Origin: CAZGNZ01 sp964527215
GTDB taxonomy: Bacteria > Fidelibacterota > Marinisomatia > SCGC-AAA003-L08 > JACNLC01
NCBI GenBank assembly: GCA_964527215.1
Contig: CAZGNZ010000001.1
Coordinates: forward strand, 186,001-250,000
DNA: 64,000 bases
Direction: 5' to 3'
Numbering within the stretch: the stretch's first letter is position 1; each line of letters starts with the position of its first letter. A model generated the notes under the pieces. The model made no database searches. It was not told the origin of the DNA and saw nothing but the letters and a program-made list of their open reading frames with translations. This document shows, in pieces, positions 54,685 to 63,384 of the stretch. A program made the translations under genes and the position numbers.

Positions 54685-55848
54685 GTGGAAATTCTGATAC
54701 TGTTCATACTGATAATTACTCTTTTGCTGCTGGGATGGCGGGAAAACCACCGCCATCTCATTTCCCTGCAGCGGATCCCCATGCGCATACACATCAATGG
54801 AGCAAGGGGTAAATCCAGTGTTACTCGTCTGATCGCCGCCGGATTGCGAAACGGCGGACTGCGGACTCTGGCCAAGACCACCGGTTCAGCACCCAGAGTC
54901 ATTACCATGGAGGGGAAGGATCAGGTGATCCATCGTCTTCGCAGTGCATCCATTGGCGAGCAGGTTCGTCTGCTGAGGGGATTTGCCCGTCAGAAGCCGG
55001 ATGTTGTGGTGATGGAATGCATGGCCGTACAGCCCCAGTACCAGTGGGTGGCTGAGCAGAAAATGGTGCAGTCCACCATTGGTGTGATCACCAATGTCCG
55101 TCCGGATCATCTGGAGGAAATGGGGCCCCGGCTTTCGGATATTGCCTATTCGCTTTCCAATACCATTCCCTTCAACGGCCTCATGGTTACGGCTGAGCAC
55201 AAGAAGCTGAAAGAACTGCGGGAAATCGCAGGCAAACGACATACTCGGCTGTTTGAGGTTCATTCTGAAGATATTTCCCTGGATTACATGAACCGGTTTC
55301 CATATCTGGAGCATGATGAAAATGTGGCCCTCGCAGTCAAAGTATGCGAACTGGCCGGTATTTCCCGGAAAACTGCTTTGGACGGAATGATTCATGCCAA
55401 ACCGGATCCGGGTGCACTGGTACTGTGGAAACTGAAATTCAATGGTAATACCTGTCGGTTTGTCAATGCATTTGCCGCCAATGATCCACTGTCCACGTTG
55501 AAAATCTGGCAGCTGGTGGAACATCGTCTTGTCGATGAAAAAACATGTGTTTTCCTGAACACAAGACCGGACCGGCGTTCACGAACGCGGCAGATGATGA
55601 GTCTTGTAAAAGACTATATTAAACCCAGTATTCTTATTATTCGCGGTGACAATCTCTCCGTTTCGCTTTTGGATGAATTAAGAAAAGCCCGAATTGCCGT
55701 ACACACGTATCCCCTGAGTGTAAAACCTGAAGAAGCCGTCTCCAAACTGGCCAAACTGGATAAGCATTTTATATTTGGTATTGGCAATATGGTCGGGTGG
55801 GGAGACAGTTTTGTAACAACGCTGAAGAAGTATCGTATCAATGATTGA
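54685..55848 (+). CDS. pgsB: Poly-gamma-glutamate synthase subunit PgsB/CapB (387 aa)
   Basis: GTG start 35 bases after the C25-like gene. One N-terminal membrane helix (ILILFILIITLLLLG), then a Mur-ligase-type ATP-binding loop INGARGKSSVTRLIA, the segment VVMECMAVQPQYQ, TNVRPDHLEEMGP, and ALVNAFAANDP-like RFVNAFAANDP, all characteristic of PgsB/CapB. The enzyme activates and polymerises glutamate through the gamma-carboxyl at the inner membrane, together with PgsC. The length matches the family (about 390). It overlaps pgsC by eight bases. Confidence 0.95.
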   Translation: MEILILFILIITLLLLGWRENHRHLISLQRIPMRIHINGARGKSSVTRLIAAGLRNGGLRTLAKTTGSAPRVITMEGKDQVIHRLRSASIGEQVRLLRGFARQKPDVVVMECMAVQPQYQWVAEQKMVQSTIGVITNVRPDHLEEMGPRLSDIAYSLSNTIPFNGLMVTAEHKKLKELREIAGKRHTRLFEVHSEDISLDYMNRFPYLEHDENVALAVKVCELAGISRKTALDGMIHAKPDPGALVLWKLKFNGNTCRFVNAFAANDPLSTLKIWQLVEHRLVDEKTCVFLNTRPDRRSRTRQMMSLVKDYIKPSILIIRGDNLSVSLLDELRKARIAVHTYPLSVKPEEAVSKLAKLDKHFIFGIGNMVGWGDSFVTTLKKYRIND

Positions 55849-56293
55849 AAATGTTGAAATTGCTGTCGGACTTGGAATTGTTCTGAGTCTGTTTCTGACC
55901 GAAACACTGGGTGTCACCGCCGGCGGAGTAATCGTTCCGGGGTACATCGCTCTGTACCTGCACCATCCCTGGCAGGTGATAAGTACGTTTGCCGTCGCAC
56001 TGACGGTGTATTTTATCATCCAGGGACTGTCCCGTGTCATGCTGATTTACGGGAAACGCCGACTGGTTCTCAGCCTGCTCCTGGGATTTTTCCTGGGGGT
56101 TCTTACCAAAAAATATCTTCTGTTCCCGGAAGAAGGGGTAAACCTGGCCGTGATCGGTAATATTATTCCGGGTCTGATTGCCAGCTGGATGGACAGGCAG
56201 GGAGTCACGCGTACTGCAAGTGTGATCCTGATCGTGGCCGTGGTCGTTCAGCTGTTTCTTATGGTGACCGGACTGGAGGTGCCCAATGTTTAG
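55841..56293 (+). CDS. pgsC: Poly-gamma-glutamate biosynthesis membrane protein PgsC/CapC (150 aa)
   Basis: Small inner-membrane protein of four to five helices. Typical PgsC sequence: GIVLSLFLTETLGVTAGGVIVPGYIALYL in the first half and LLLGFFLGVLTKKYLLFP, IGNIIPGLIASWMDRQG in the second. It forms the synthase with PgsB. It overlaps pgsB and pgsW by eight bases each, so the three are translated as a unit. Confidence 0.93.
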   Translation: MIENVEIAVGLGIVLSLFLTETLGVTAGGVIVPGYIALYLHHPWQVISTFAVALTVYFIIQGLSRVMLIYGKRRLVLSLLLGFFLGVLTKKYLLFPEEGVNLAVIGNIIPGLIASWMDRQGVTRTASVILIVAVVVQLFLMVTGLEVPNV

Positions 56294-57407
56294 ACCTGCA
56301 ATTCAGCAGACACGGGTTCTGGTTGGAATCGCAGTGTTTAATCTTTTGGTTTTTTTGATCGCATCAAAATCCACCGTTGTGGCAGAAGCCCGAGGATACA
56401 CCGAGAAAATTGAATCCGCGCGTCTGATGCAGTCTGCAATGCAGACGCTGAAGGAATCCCGAACCGGAGCTGATGCCGTGTTCGTGGATGTTGAAAATGA
56501 TCCCAACGAAACCGCTTTGGTCGGGCCCCAGTACAGCCTGATTACCACAGATGAGGGGAATCTGGATCACAAGCTCACCACCCTGAATCCCAATTTTGCG
56601 GCACTGTTTGTCGATCTGCTTCTGGAAGCAGGCTGTCAGCCGGGAGATCCGGTGGCAGTGGCCGTGACCGGATCCATGCCGGGCGCAAATCTGGCATTGT
56701 ATTCCGCGATGAGCGTTCTGGACCTTGAACCGTTTATCATAACATCCGTCGGCGCATCACAATGGGGAGCCACTGATCCGTGGTTCACATGGCTGGATAT
56801 GGAAACCATCCTGAAGAACGCCGGGGTATTTGAATTCAAGAGTTCTGCGGCATCCATCGGCGGAAAGGGAGATACCGGTAAAGGAGTCAGTCTGCGGGGC
56901 CGGGAACTGCTTTGGGAATCCATTTACCGGAACAATATCGCTCTGATCCAGGAAGCCAACCTGCTGCAGAGTATGGATGTCCGTCAGTCAACTTACGAGG
57001 GCAATCTGCCGCTGGATCAATACAAAGCCTATATCAATATTGGCGGGGGTGCTGCAAGCGTCGGTCCCAGTATTAATGCAAGGCTGATTCCAACCGGTGT
57101 GGTTCCCGCAGAAGAACTTCGCGGCTTAGGCGGACGCAGTGTGCTTTCTGAATTTGCACAGGCCGGGGTATCTGTGGTGCATCTGCTGGATGTTCCAGAA
57201 ATTTCCGCGGATAACGACCTTCCGTCCGCACCCGTTCCACTGCCGGAAATCGGCAGCGGAAAACTGTATTCCGAATTGAAATATAATATCTGGATCGCTT
57301 TTACTGCACTGCTGCTGACTGTCGGTGTGACCATTTATATCGGTGTGCTGAGTCATCGTCAGATCAAGCACAGAATGGAGACCTATGAACCCGAATCAAT
57401 CCTGTAA
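56286..57407 (+). CDS. pgsW: Poly-gamma-glutamate system protein PgsW (373 aa)
   Basis: Recognised as the PgsW type (TIGR04332), which replaces or accompanies PgsA/CapA in pgs clusters of some didermic bacteria. N-terminal anchor helix (LVGIAVFNLLVFLIA), a large external domain with AVAVTGSMPGANLAL, SVGASQWGATDP, GGKGDTGKGVSLRGRELL, NIGGGAASVGPS and GVVPAEEL, and a C-terminal helix (IWIAFTALLLTVGVTIYI). Its chemistry is not established; topology suggests action on the periplasmic side, perhaps in handing over or processing the polymer. No pgsA/capA gene is present in the window. It overlaps the next gene by 23 bases. Confidence 0.9.
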   Translation: MFRPAIQQTRVLVGIAVFNLLVFLIASKSTVVAEARGYTEKIESARLMQSAMQTLKESRTGADAVFVDVENDPNETALVGPQYSLITTDEGNLDHKLTTLNPNFAALFVDLLLEAGCQPGDPVAVAVTGSMPGANLALYSAMSVLDLEPFIITSVGASQWGATDPWFTWLDMETILKNAGVFEFKSSAASIGGKGDTGKGVSLRGRELLWESIYRNNIALIQEANLLQSMDVRQSTYEGNLPLDQYKAYINIGGGAASVGPSINARLIPTGVVPAEELRGLGGRSVLSEFAQAGVSVVHLLDVPEISADNDLPSAPVPLPEIGSGKLYSELKYNIWIAFTALLLTVGVTIYIGVLSHRQIKHRMETYEPESIL

Positions 57408-58296
57408 GTTTTGGCTGATCTTTTCCGTTTTCCTCTGCAGTACGGCCCTGTCCGGGGTCATTTCACCGCTGGAGTCGGAGAAGCGGGAAATTCTGACCAT
57501 CAATGAAAAACGGCGGACCTACTATCAACTCCACAATGAACCTCTGAACTACCAGATCAAGGGTCCCCGTGAACTCACGCTGTACGCTCGAAAAGCGGTT
57601 CCAAAACACAACAAAAAACTGCATGGTTTCGGGTACCAGATTGGGCTGGATGACGGAGAGCCGGTGCTGGTTTCACACGAGAAAGCGCTCTACAGTGCCG
57701 TCAAATCCGGAGCTCATCCCGGACACAGTTATACTTCCAGCGGAAAATACATCATCAAGATTCCCGCCGGACATCACACCCTCACGCTGGCACCGCTGAA
57801 ACCCCGAAGCGGACCGGTGCTGATTCGAATCATTGCTTCAGATCCGCCGGACAAGGAAAACGGCATATTCCTGGCGCCCAGTCATGGAGAAGATCCGGTA
57901 CATCTCAGAATCGCCGGTAAAAAAATCCGGTATTTTGAACTGCTTGGAAACCAGCCGCTGAATTTCGATCTGGACGGTCCGGGAGTAATGGAAGTCCGGA
58001 GCAGGCTGGCCTTCCTCGACTGGATGGGACCGGAAGAACCCTACCGCATTCGGGTGAAACTCGACGGTGTTCCGGAAGGGACCTTTTTCTTTACGGCAGA
58101 CAAATCCGATGCCACGGATGTCATGGAAGACAAAACCATCGTCCCCGGTAAATGGCGTTCCTGCGACATCAGGATTCCACAGGGGGCTCACAACGTGACT
58201 CTCGAACTGCTCAACCGGGATAAAAAGGTGTACGTTCGCTGCAAAGAATACAAGCCTGCTGCAGAATCGAACCAGCGTTTGAATCCGAAGCGATGA
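57385..58296 (+). CDS. Secreted two-repeat beta-sandwich protein of the PGA operon (303 aa)
   Basis: ATG with GGAG four bases upstream, inside the end of pgsW. Signal peptide 1-24. The mature protein has two related halves: TYYQLHNEPLNYQIKGPREL (about 47-66) and YFELLGNQPLNFDLDGPGVM (about 183-202) align (YxxLxNxPLNxxxxGP), each followed by strands with a VKLDG/GLDDG-type turn and an (H)HTLTLAPL / HNVTLELL ending. I do not recognise a named family. Its overlap with pgsW (23 bases) and with the next gene (4 bases) ties it to poly-gamma-glutamate handling, perhaps periplasmic transit (inference). Confidence 0.75.
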   Translation: MNPNQSCKFWLIFSVFLCSTALSGVISPLESEKREILTINEKRRTYYQLHNEPLNYQIKGPRELTLYARKAVPKHNKKLHGFGYQIGLDDGEPVLVSHEKALYSAVKSGAHPGHSYTSSGKYIIKIPAGHHTLTLAPLKPRSGPVLIRIIASDPPDKENGIFLAPSHGEDPVHLRIAGKKIRYFELLGNQPLNFDLDGPGVMEVRSRLAFLDWMGPEEPYRIRVKLDGVPEGTFFFTADKSDATDVMEDKTIVPGKWRSCDIRIPQGAHNVTLELLNRDKKVYVRCKEYKPAAESNQRLNPKR

Positions 58297-59345
58297 ACCG
58301 GTTTTTTATCAAATTCACCCTCGGTTTTTTAACAGCCATGCTGCCGGCCGCCATCCTGGCTTCCGGATTCTCGGTACCGGTGGTGCTGACACCTGCAGTA
58401 TCGGTGGGATACGACTCCAATTTTCTGAAACTGTCTGATGAGGAAATGGACCGCGCAGATCTGGACCGCAGCTATCTGGGTGATTCAGAAAACTTTGATT
58501 CCGCGTTCCTCAAACCGGAATTTCGACTGCAGTATGCGCCGTATCTCCTGGGTGAGAATGAAACCAGACTGGTTTTTTGGACAGCATACTCTCACTACAC
58601 TCAATCAGACATAAAAGGCTATGCTTCCTGGCTCGTGCGGCTGGAGCAGCATCTTGGCCCCTATTCCTGGCTGAAACTCCAGATTTCCCAACTGCCTGAA
58701 TTTTATCTGCGAACCTATATCGACCGGGACTACACCAGCAAGCTTCGCCAGGACTGCAGTTTCTCCTATGAATCATGGTACGTCAGTTATTCCCTGCCCC
58801 TGATGAAAAAGACATGGGCTCAGGTGAAGCGGCAGGAGTCCAAGGAATATTATAATCCGGTGTTTGCGGAATTCGACACGGAAAAAACCGGAACCGAATT
58901 GAAAATCTCCAGCACACTGGTTCGCGACTGGCGGTTTCAGGCCTGGGCGGAGATGGGGTCCGCGGACAATGTTTCATTTCAGTCGGGACTGAACAGTACC
59001 CGTCAGGACCGTTCGTATGACTATCTCGAATACGGCGGCAGCATTCGCCGAACGCTGGATTGCTGGATTAAGGATATTGCCCTCAAAGCGGATTTTCATT
59101 ACCGGGAATACCATACCGATGATCCTGAGGATCCCCTGCATGCCGGCCGGGAGCATCTGGACGGGAAATTTACCCTCACTATGAATCGCCCTCTGACTGG
59201 TAACTGGAATGCCCAGCTGAACCTTCGCTACCGCAATAAATTCACGGAATCGGGATACGACTGGGTAGAGGATTTAAAATCATTTGAGCAGTTCCAGATT
59301 TGGCTCAAAATCAGTTACCGTTTTCATTCAGACATTCTTTATTAA
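58293..59345 (+). CDS. Outer-membrane beta-barrel-like protein of the PGA operon (350 aa)
   Basis: Starts in an ATGA overlap with the preceding gene. Signal peptide 1-23 (ending ILAS). The rest is a run of alternating strands with aromatic girdles (ETRLVFWTAYSHYTQ, WYVSYSLPLMKKTW, KADFHYREYHT, WNAQLNLRYRNKF) and a terminal strand QIWLKISYRFHSDILY, consistent with a 12- to 16-strand outer-membrane barrel. No family name is claimed. Being the end of the tightly overlapping pgs cluster, it is a good candidate for the outer-membrane exit or anchor of poly-gamma-glutamate. Confidence 0.75.
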   Translation: MNRFFIKFTLGFLTAMLPAAILASGFSVPVVLTPAVSVGYDSNFLKLSDEEMDRADLDRSYLGDSENFDSAFLKPEFRLQYAPYLLGENETRLVFWTAYSHYTQSDIKGYASWLVRLEQHLGPYSWLKLQISQLPEFYLRTYIDRDYTSKLRQDCSFSYESWYVSYSLPLMKKTWAQVKRQESKEYYNPVFAEFDTEKTGTELKISSTLVRDWRFQAWAEMGSADNVSFQSGLNSTRQDRSYDYLEYGGSIRRTLDCWIKDIALKADFHYREYHTDDPEDPLHAGREHLDGKFTLTMNRPLTGNWNAQLNLRYRNKFTESGYDWVEDLKSFEQFQIWLKISYRFHSDILY

Positions 59346-59369
59346 ACTCGATGATTGGAATTTTTGCAG

Positions 59370-60455
59370 ATGAAACACTTTAAGTACCCACTGTATTTCC
59401 TGCTGACACTGGCATTTTTTACGCAGGCCTGCATATCACCCTCAGACCCGGAAGGTCTGAAATCTGAACATGTCATCACCATTGACACCATTGGATACTG
59501 CAAGGATTTTGACCTGAATGATACCCTGCTGGTGCTGGCTGCCAATGAAAACGGCTATATGGTATTTGAATATGAATTTGATGCCCAGGGACAGTTCCAT
59601 TATGAGTTTATTTATGACGACAATGATATGGACAATGACGGAAGCGGGGTGGATAAAATTTCTTCCGTGCAAATCTCCGAGCAGTTTCCGCTGCTGTACC
59701 TGATGGATCACAGCGACGGTGTGTACTACACCAATATCGGAATGCCCGATGATGATCTTGCAACGGGCAAGCTGGGCGGAGGTCTTTCGGAAAACCGGGA
59801 TATTGTGCGCAGCATGATCCTGGATGATTCCCGTCCGGACCAGCCCATTCTGTATTCCCTGCGCAAGCCGGGCAGCGCTGAAAATTATACGGAAATCAAT
59901 GCCCGGTACCTGTCGGCGTTTGGAGAAAACCCGATGTTTGTTTTTGAAAATGATACACCCAGCTGGGGAATCCTGAATGAGGCAGCGGAAAGTATCTGCC
60001 TGGCCGACAGTCTGATGTCGGTGACCCTGTCCGAACTGGGTGTGGCGGTGTACAGGCAGCAGGCGGACGGTTCGCTGGTTGAATTTACCGCTTTCGATAC
60101 ACCGGGTATCGCGCAGACCGTGTATTCCGTTGGTCAGAGAATATTTGCGGGTCTGGATGAGGATTTTGGTTGTTACACCGCGTTACTTGATTCGGTAGGC
60201 AATATTGACCATACATTTAATATCGCAGAAGGTTATTCGGTTCGCAGCATTCACTATAACGACGGTATTCTGGCGCTGGCCTGCGGGAACGACGGCGTGC
60301 TGCTTTTTGAATGGAGCGGGACAGACAGCGATCACACATTTGAAGAACTGGGCTGGCTGGAATCGGCGTATGCCTATCGAGCCCACGTTTATGACAGTCA
60401 GAAAATTTTTGTGGCCACCCGCAGTGGTCTGCAGTTATTTAATCTGGAAAACTAA
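59370..60455 (+). CDS. Beta-propeller lipoprotein, LVIVD-repeat-like (361 aa)
   Basis: The start is placed at ATG 59370 (MKHFKYPLYF); a TTG five codons upstream is in frame. Lipoprotein signal with lipobox TQAC. The mature part has repeated blades (DLNDTLLVLAANENGYMVFEY, FPLLYLMDHSDGVYYTN, YNDGILALACGNDGVLLFEW, FVATRSGLQLFN), as in LVIVD-type propellers of surface lipoproteins. No catalytic motif. It lies 24 bases after the barrel gene and 12 before the next gene, in the same operon. Function unknown; probably a binding module on the cell surface. Confidence 0.8.
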   Translation: MKHFKYPLYFLLTLAFFTQACISPSDPEGLKSEHVITIDTIGYCKDFDLNDTLLVLAANENGYMVFEYEFDAQGQFHYEFIYDDNDMDNDGSGVDKISSVQISEQFPLLYLMDHSDGVYYTNIGMPDDDLATGKLGGGLSENRDIVRSMILDDSRPDQPILYSLRKPGSAENYTEINARYLSAFGENPMFVFENDTPSWGILNEAAESICLADSLMSVTLSELGVAVYRQQADGSLVEFTAFDTPGIAQTVYSVGQRIFAGLDEDFGCYTALLDSVGNIDHTFNIAEGYSVRSIHYNDGILALACGNDGVLLFEWSGTDSDHTFEELGWLESAYAYRAHVYDSQKIFVATRSGLQLFNLEN

Positions 60456-60467
60456 AAAGGAATCATT

Positions 60468-63380
60468 ATGCGGTTCTTAATCATATTTTTGGTGTTTTCA
60501 TTGGCAGCGGCCCAGTTTGACTGGGCGGAAGACGGTGTACCGGTGCGTCAGGGTGACCATATTGAATGGCAGCGCGGAGGAGATATCGGGGATGCGGATG
60601 AAATGATTATCGTCTGGTCCGACACCCGATATGGTGATCGGGATATCTTTGTGCAGAAGATAAACAACCTGGGTGAAAGGCAGTGGAACATTATGGGTGC
60701 ACCTGTTGTGATTGCAGAAGGACGGCAGGAAGACCCCATCATCATATCCGACGGAAACGGTGGCTGCTACTGTATGTGGGTTGATTATGAAGCCGAACCG
60801 GAGGATGGGGACATTTATGGGCAGCATATTAACGCCGACGGCGAGATACAGTGGGATCCCAGAGGGGTTCCGCTGTCTGTTGAACCCGGGAAACAGGTTG
60901 CTCCCAATATGAGCAGCGACGGGGCCGGCGGCGCTTTCGCCATCTGGGATGATAAGAATGCCGCCAATGACGGTCATATCTATGCCACTCACATGAGTCC
61001 GGCCGGGGTTCTGGCAAGCGGAACCGGGATTCCCATTATCACCAGTGCCGGTGCGCACGGGGCAGTAAGTATCGAATCAAGCGGGTCCGGCTATGCCATG
61101 CTGGTCTGGGAACAGTGGGGCAATGGAGACTTCACTGATCTGTATGCCCAGCGTATTGACACCAGCTGTGACACCCAGTGGACCACTCCGGAAGAAGGCG
61201 GGATCATGTTCTGCAGCGCTCCCGATTTCCAGTATAAACCCAAAGTGAATGATTTCAACGGTGACGTTTCCGCGGTTGTCTGGGAAGACCGCCGCAACAA
61301 CCCGGAATCGGGCGATATTTATATCCAGCTGCTGGATTCCGACGGAAACTCGCTGCTGGCAGCGGACGGAGAACCGGTATGCGACAATGAGTTTCATCAG
61401 TTCGGTGCCCGTGTGAAGGCCGATGATTCCGGAGCATATATTGTGTGGGAAGATAAGCGTTACGGTGATAATTCCGATATTTATATTCAGCGCTGGACGG
61501 TGGCTGACGGAGCGGAGTTTGATGACAATGGGTTTTCGCTGGCATCAATCGGGTTTGGAAAATCTGCTCCGCGTCTGACAACGGACGGCGAAGGCGGAAC
61601 ATGGGTCGTTTGGGAAGATGAGCGGGAAAACAGTTTCCCGCAGGTTGAAATTTATGTGCAGCACGTGGATGAAAGCGGAACCATCGCATTTGATGATAAC
61701 GGCCTGCTTGTCTGTGACGCGGAAAATCTGCAGTTTAACCCGCTGGTGCGTTCCGACGGCAGCGGCGGAGCATTGGTGTGCTGGGGTGACAAACGGACCG
61801 GCAGTATCGGTCTGTACGTACAGCATCTGGATGTGGAAACCGGAATTACGCTTGAGCCCAACGGCATTGAAATTTACTACGGGATCGACGGCCATGCCCA
61901 TAACGGATCATCCGTCTATCTCGGCAATGACCAGGCATTTCTGTTCTGGCAGGATGAACGGGCCGGCAGTGAAAATCCCCTGATATACGGCGTGATTGTG
62001 GATGAGAATTTTGATGATATTGACAATCAGAACGGCCTCAAGATTTCAGAGAATCCCTATCAGGAGAATCCCAAAGCCGTCCGTGTCGGCGACAATGTAT
62101 TCATGAATTTCAAAAGCAAGGATTCCATGGGCACATTTATTCAGTACTACATTGTGCTGGACAATCAGCTGACGGTCGTGTCCAGCAGCAATCTTGGTGA
62201 ACCCGTTTACGCCATAAACTGGGCTTTCAATCAGGATTATTCTGTTCAAACGACAGGCAGCGATGATCATGTCTATTTTGCCTATTCCGATCTGCGCAAC
62301 TGGAGCGATTATGATGTGTATGTTCAGAAAATCAATGATCAGGGTGTGCGTCAGTGGGATTCCGAAGCGCTGCTGCTGGGCGGTACCGACGGAGATGATA
62401 TCGTCCAGAGCATTGAACCGATGCCTGACGGCGGCTGCGTTGTGGTCTGGCAGGGCGGTCCCTGGGATGATCTGAATATTTATGCCAATGCTTTTGACAG
62501 CAGCGGCGAACATTTGGACAGCTGGGGCACTGACGGACTGGAGATCTCTGCCGGGACAGGGAATCAGTCGAACGCTGTCAGCGTCAGTACTGACGACGGC
62601 ATATTGATTGTCTGGAAGGACACCCGCAACGAAAATGCTGATCTGTTTGGTCAGTTTGTGGATTTTGACGGAAATATTCTGGGTGATGAGGACGGATTTG
62701 TCATCGCCGATGCCCTCAATGATCAGCAGAATCCCGCTGTTACCTACAACCCGATGCTGGATGAAGTACTGATCTGCTGGGAAGATTTTGAAAACGGTCT
62801 GGATTTTGACCTCAACTGTCGGACATTCAGTGATGAATATCTTATGCTGGACGATGTATCGGCCATCACGGCAATTCCCAATATCAATGAAACCCAGCCG
62901 TTTGTGTATACTTCCATGGAAGGTAATTACATGATTGCCTGGGAAGATACCCGAAATACGGGCGGTCTGGTATCGGATATATTCTACCAGGAATATCAGC
63001 AGTTCCCCCAGGAACCGGAGTTTGCGGCCGGCGGAATTCCCATCTGTGACTTTGTGTTCAAACAGGAATCCCCCAAGATTGACCTGTATGCCGGATCAAC
63101 CGGTTCGTACATGATTTACTGGGATGACTCCCGAAGTTCAGGTAAGGAAGATCTCATAAATATTTATGCCCAGTCACGAACACTGGGTGATCCCTTCTGT
63201 CATTCCGGTGATGTGAATTTCGACGGCAGTCTGGACATTCTTGATATTGTATCCATCGTGGGCTATATCCTTGGCAATATTGAATTTTCTGACAATCAGG
63301 TCTGTGCTGCGGATTACAATGCCGACAGCAATGTGGATATTCTGGATATTGTAGGTGCAGTGGCAGAGATTCTGGAGTAA
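60468..63380 (+). CDS. Secreted WxDxR-repeat protein with C-terminal dockerin-like domain (970 aa)
   Basis: ATG with AAGGA upstream. Signal peptide 1-15 (ending LAAAQ). The body consists of many copies of a motif like IVWxDxRxGDxDIYxQ (IIVWSDTRYGDRDIFVQ, YIVWEDKRYGDNSDIYIQ, LIVWKDTRNENADLFGQ, IAWEDTRNTGG), with asparagine/glycine-rich links such as SDGNGG, which suggests a large propeller or solenoid. The end is a two-repeat dockerin-like domain (GDVNFDGSLDILDIVS and ADYNADSNVDILDIVG) like that of the C25-type protein. Family name not known; probably a cell-surface or released adhesin-like protein whose tail is a sorting or docking tag. Confidence 0.8.
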   Translation: MRFLIIFLVFSLAAAQFDWAEDGVPVRQGDHIEWQRGGDIGDADEMIIVWSDTRYGDRDIFVQKINNLGERQWNIMGAPVVIAEGRQEDPIIISDGNGGCYCMWVDYEAEPEDGDIYGQHINADGEIQWDPRGVPLSVEPGKQVAPNMSSDGAGGAFAIWDDKNAANDGHIYATHMSPAGVLASGTGIPIITSAGAHGAVSIESSGSGYAMLVWEQWGNGDFTDLYAQRIDTSCDTQWTTPEEGGIMFCSAPDFQYKPKVNDFNGDVSAVVWEDRRNNPESGDIYIQLLDSDGNSLLAADGEPVCDNEFHQFGARVKADDSGAYIVWEDKRYGDNSDIYIQRWTVADGAEFDDNGFSLASIGFGKSAPRLTTDGEGGTWVVWEDERENSFPQVEIYVQHVDESGTIAFDDNGLLVCDAENLQFNPLVRSDGSGGALVCWGDKRTGSIGLYVQHLDVETGITLEPNGIEIYYGIDGHAHNGSSVYLGNDQAFLFWQDERAGSENPLIYGVIVDENFDDIDNQNGLKISENPYQENPKAVRVGDNVFMNFKSKDSMGTFIQYYIVLDNQLTVVSSSNLGEPVYAINWAFNQDYSVQTTGSDDHVYFAYSDLRNWSDYDVYVQKINDQGVRQWDSEALLLGGTDGDDIVQSIEPMPDGGCVVVWQGGPWDDLNIYANAFDSSGEHLDSWGTDGLEISAGTGNQSNAVSVSTDDGILIVWKDTRNENADLFGQFVDFDGNILGDEDGFVIADALNDQQNPAVTYNPMLDEVLICWEDFENGLDFDLNCRTFSDEYLMLDDVSAITAIPNINETQPFVYTSMEGNYMIAWEDTRNTGGLVSDIFYQEYQQFPQEPEFAAGGIPICDFVFKQESPKIDLYAGSTGSYMIYWDDSRSSGKEDLINIYAQSRTLGDPFCHSGDVNFDGSLDILDIVSIVGYILGNIEFSDNQVCAADYNADSNVDILDIVGAVAEILE

Positions 63381-63384
63381 TGTG

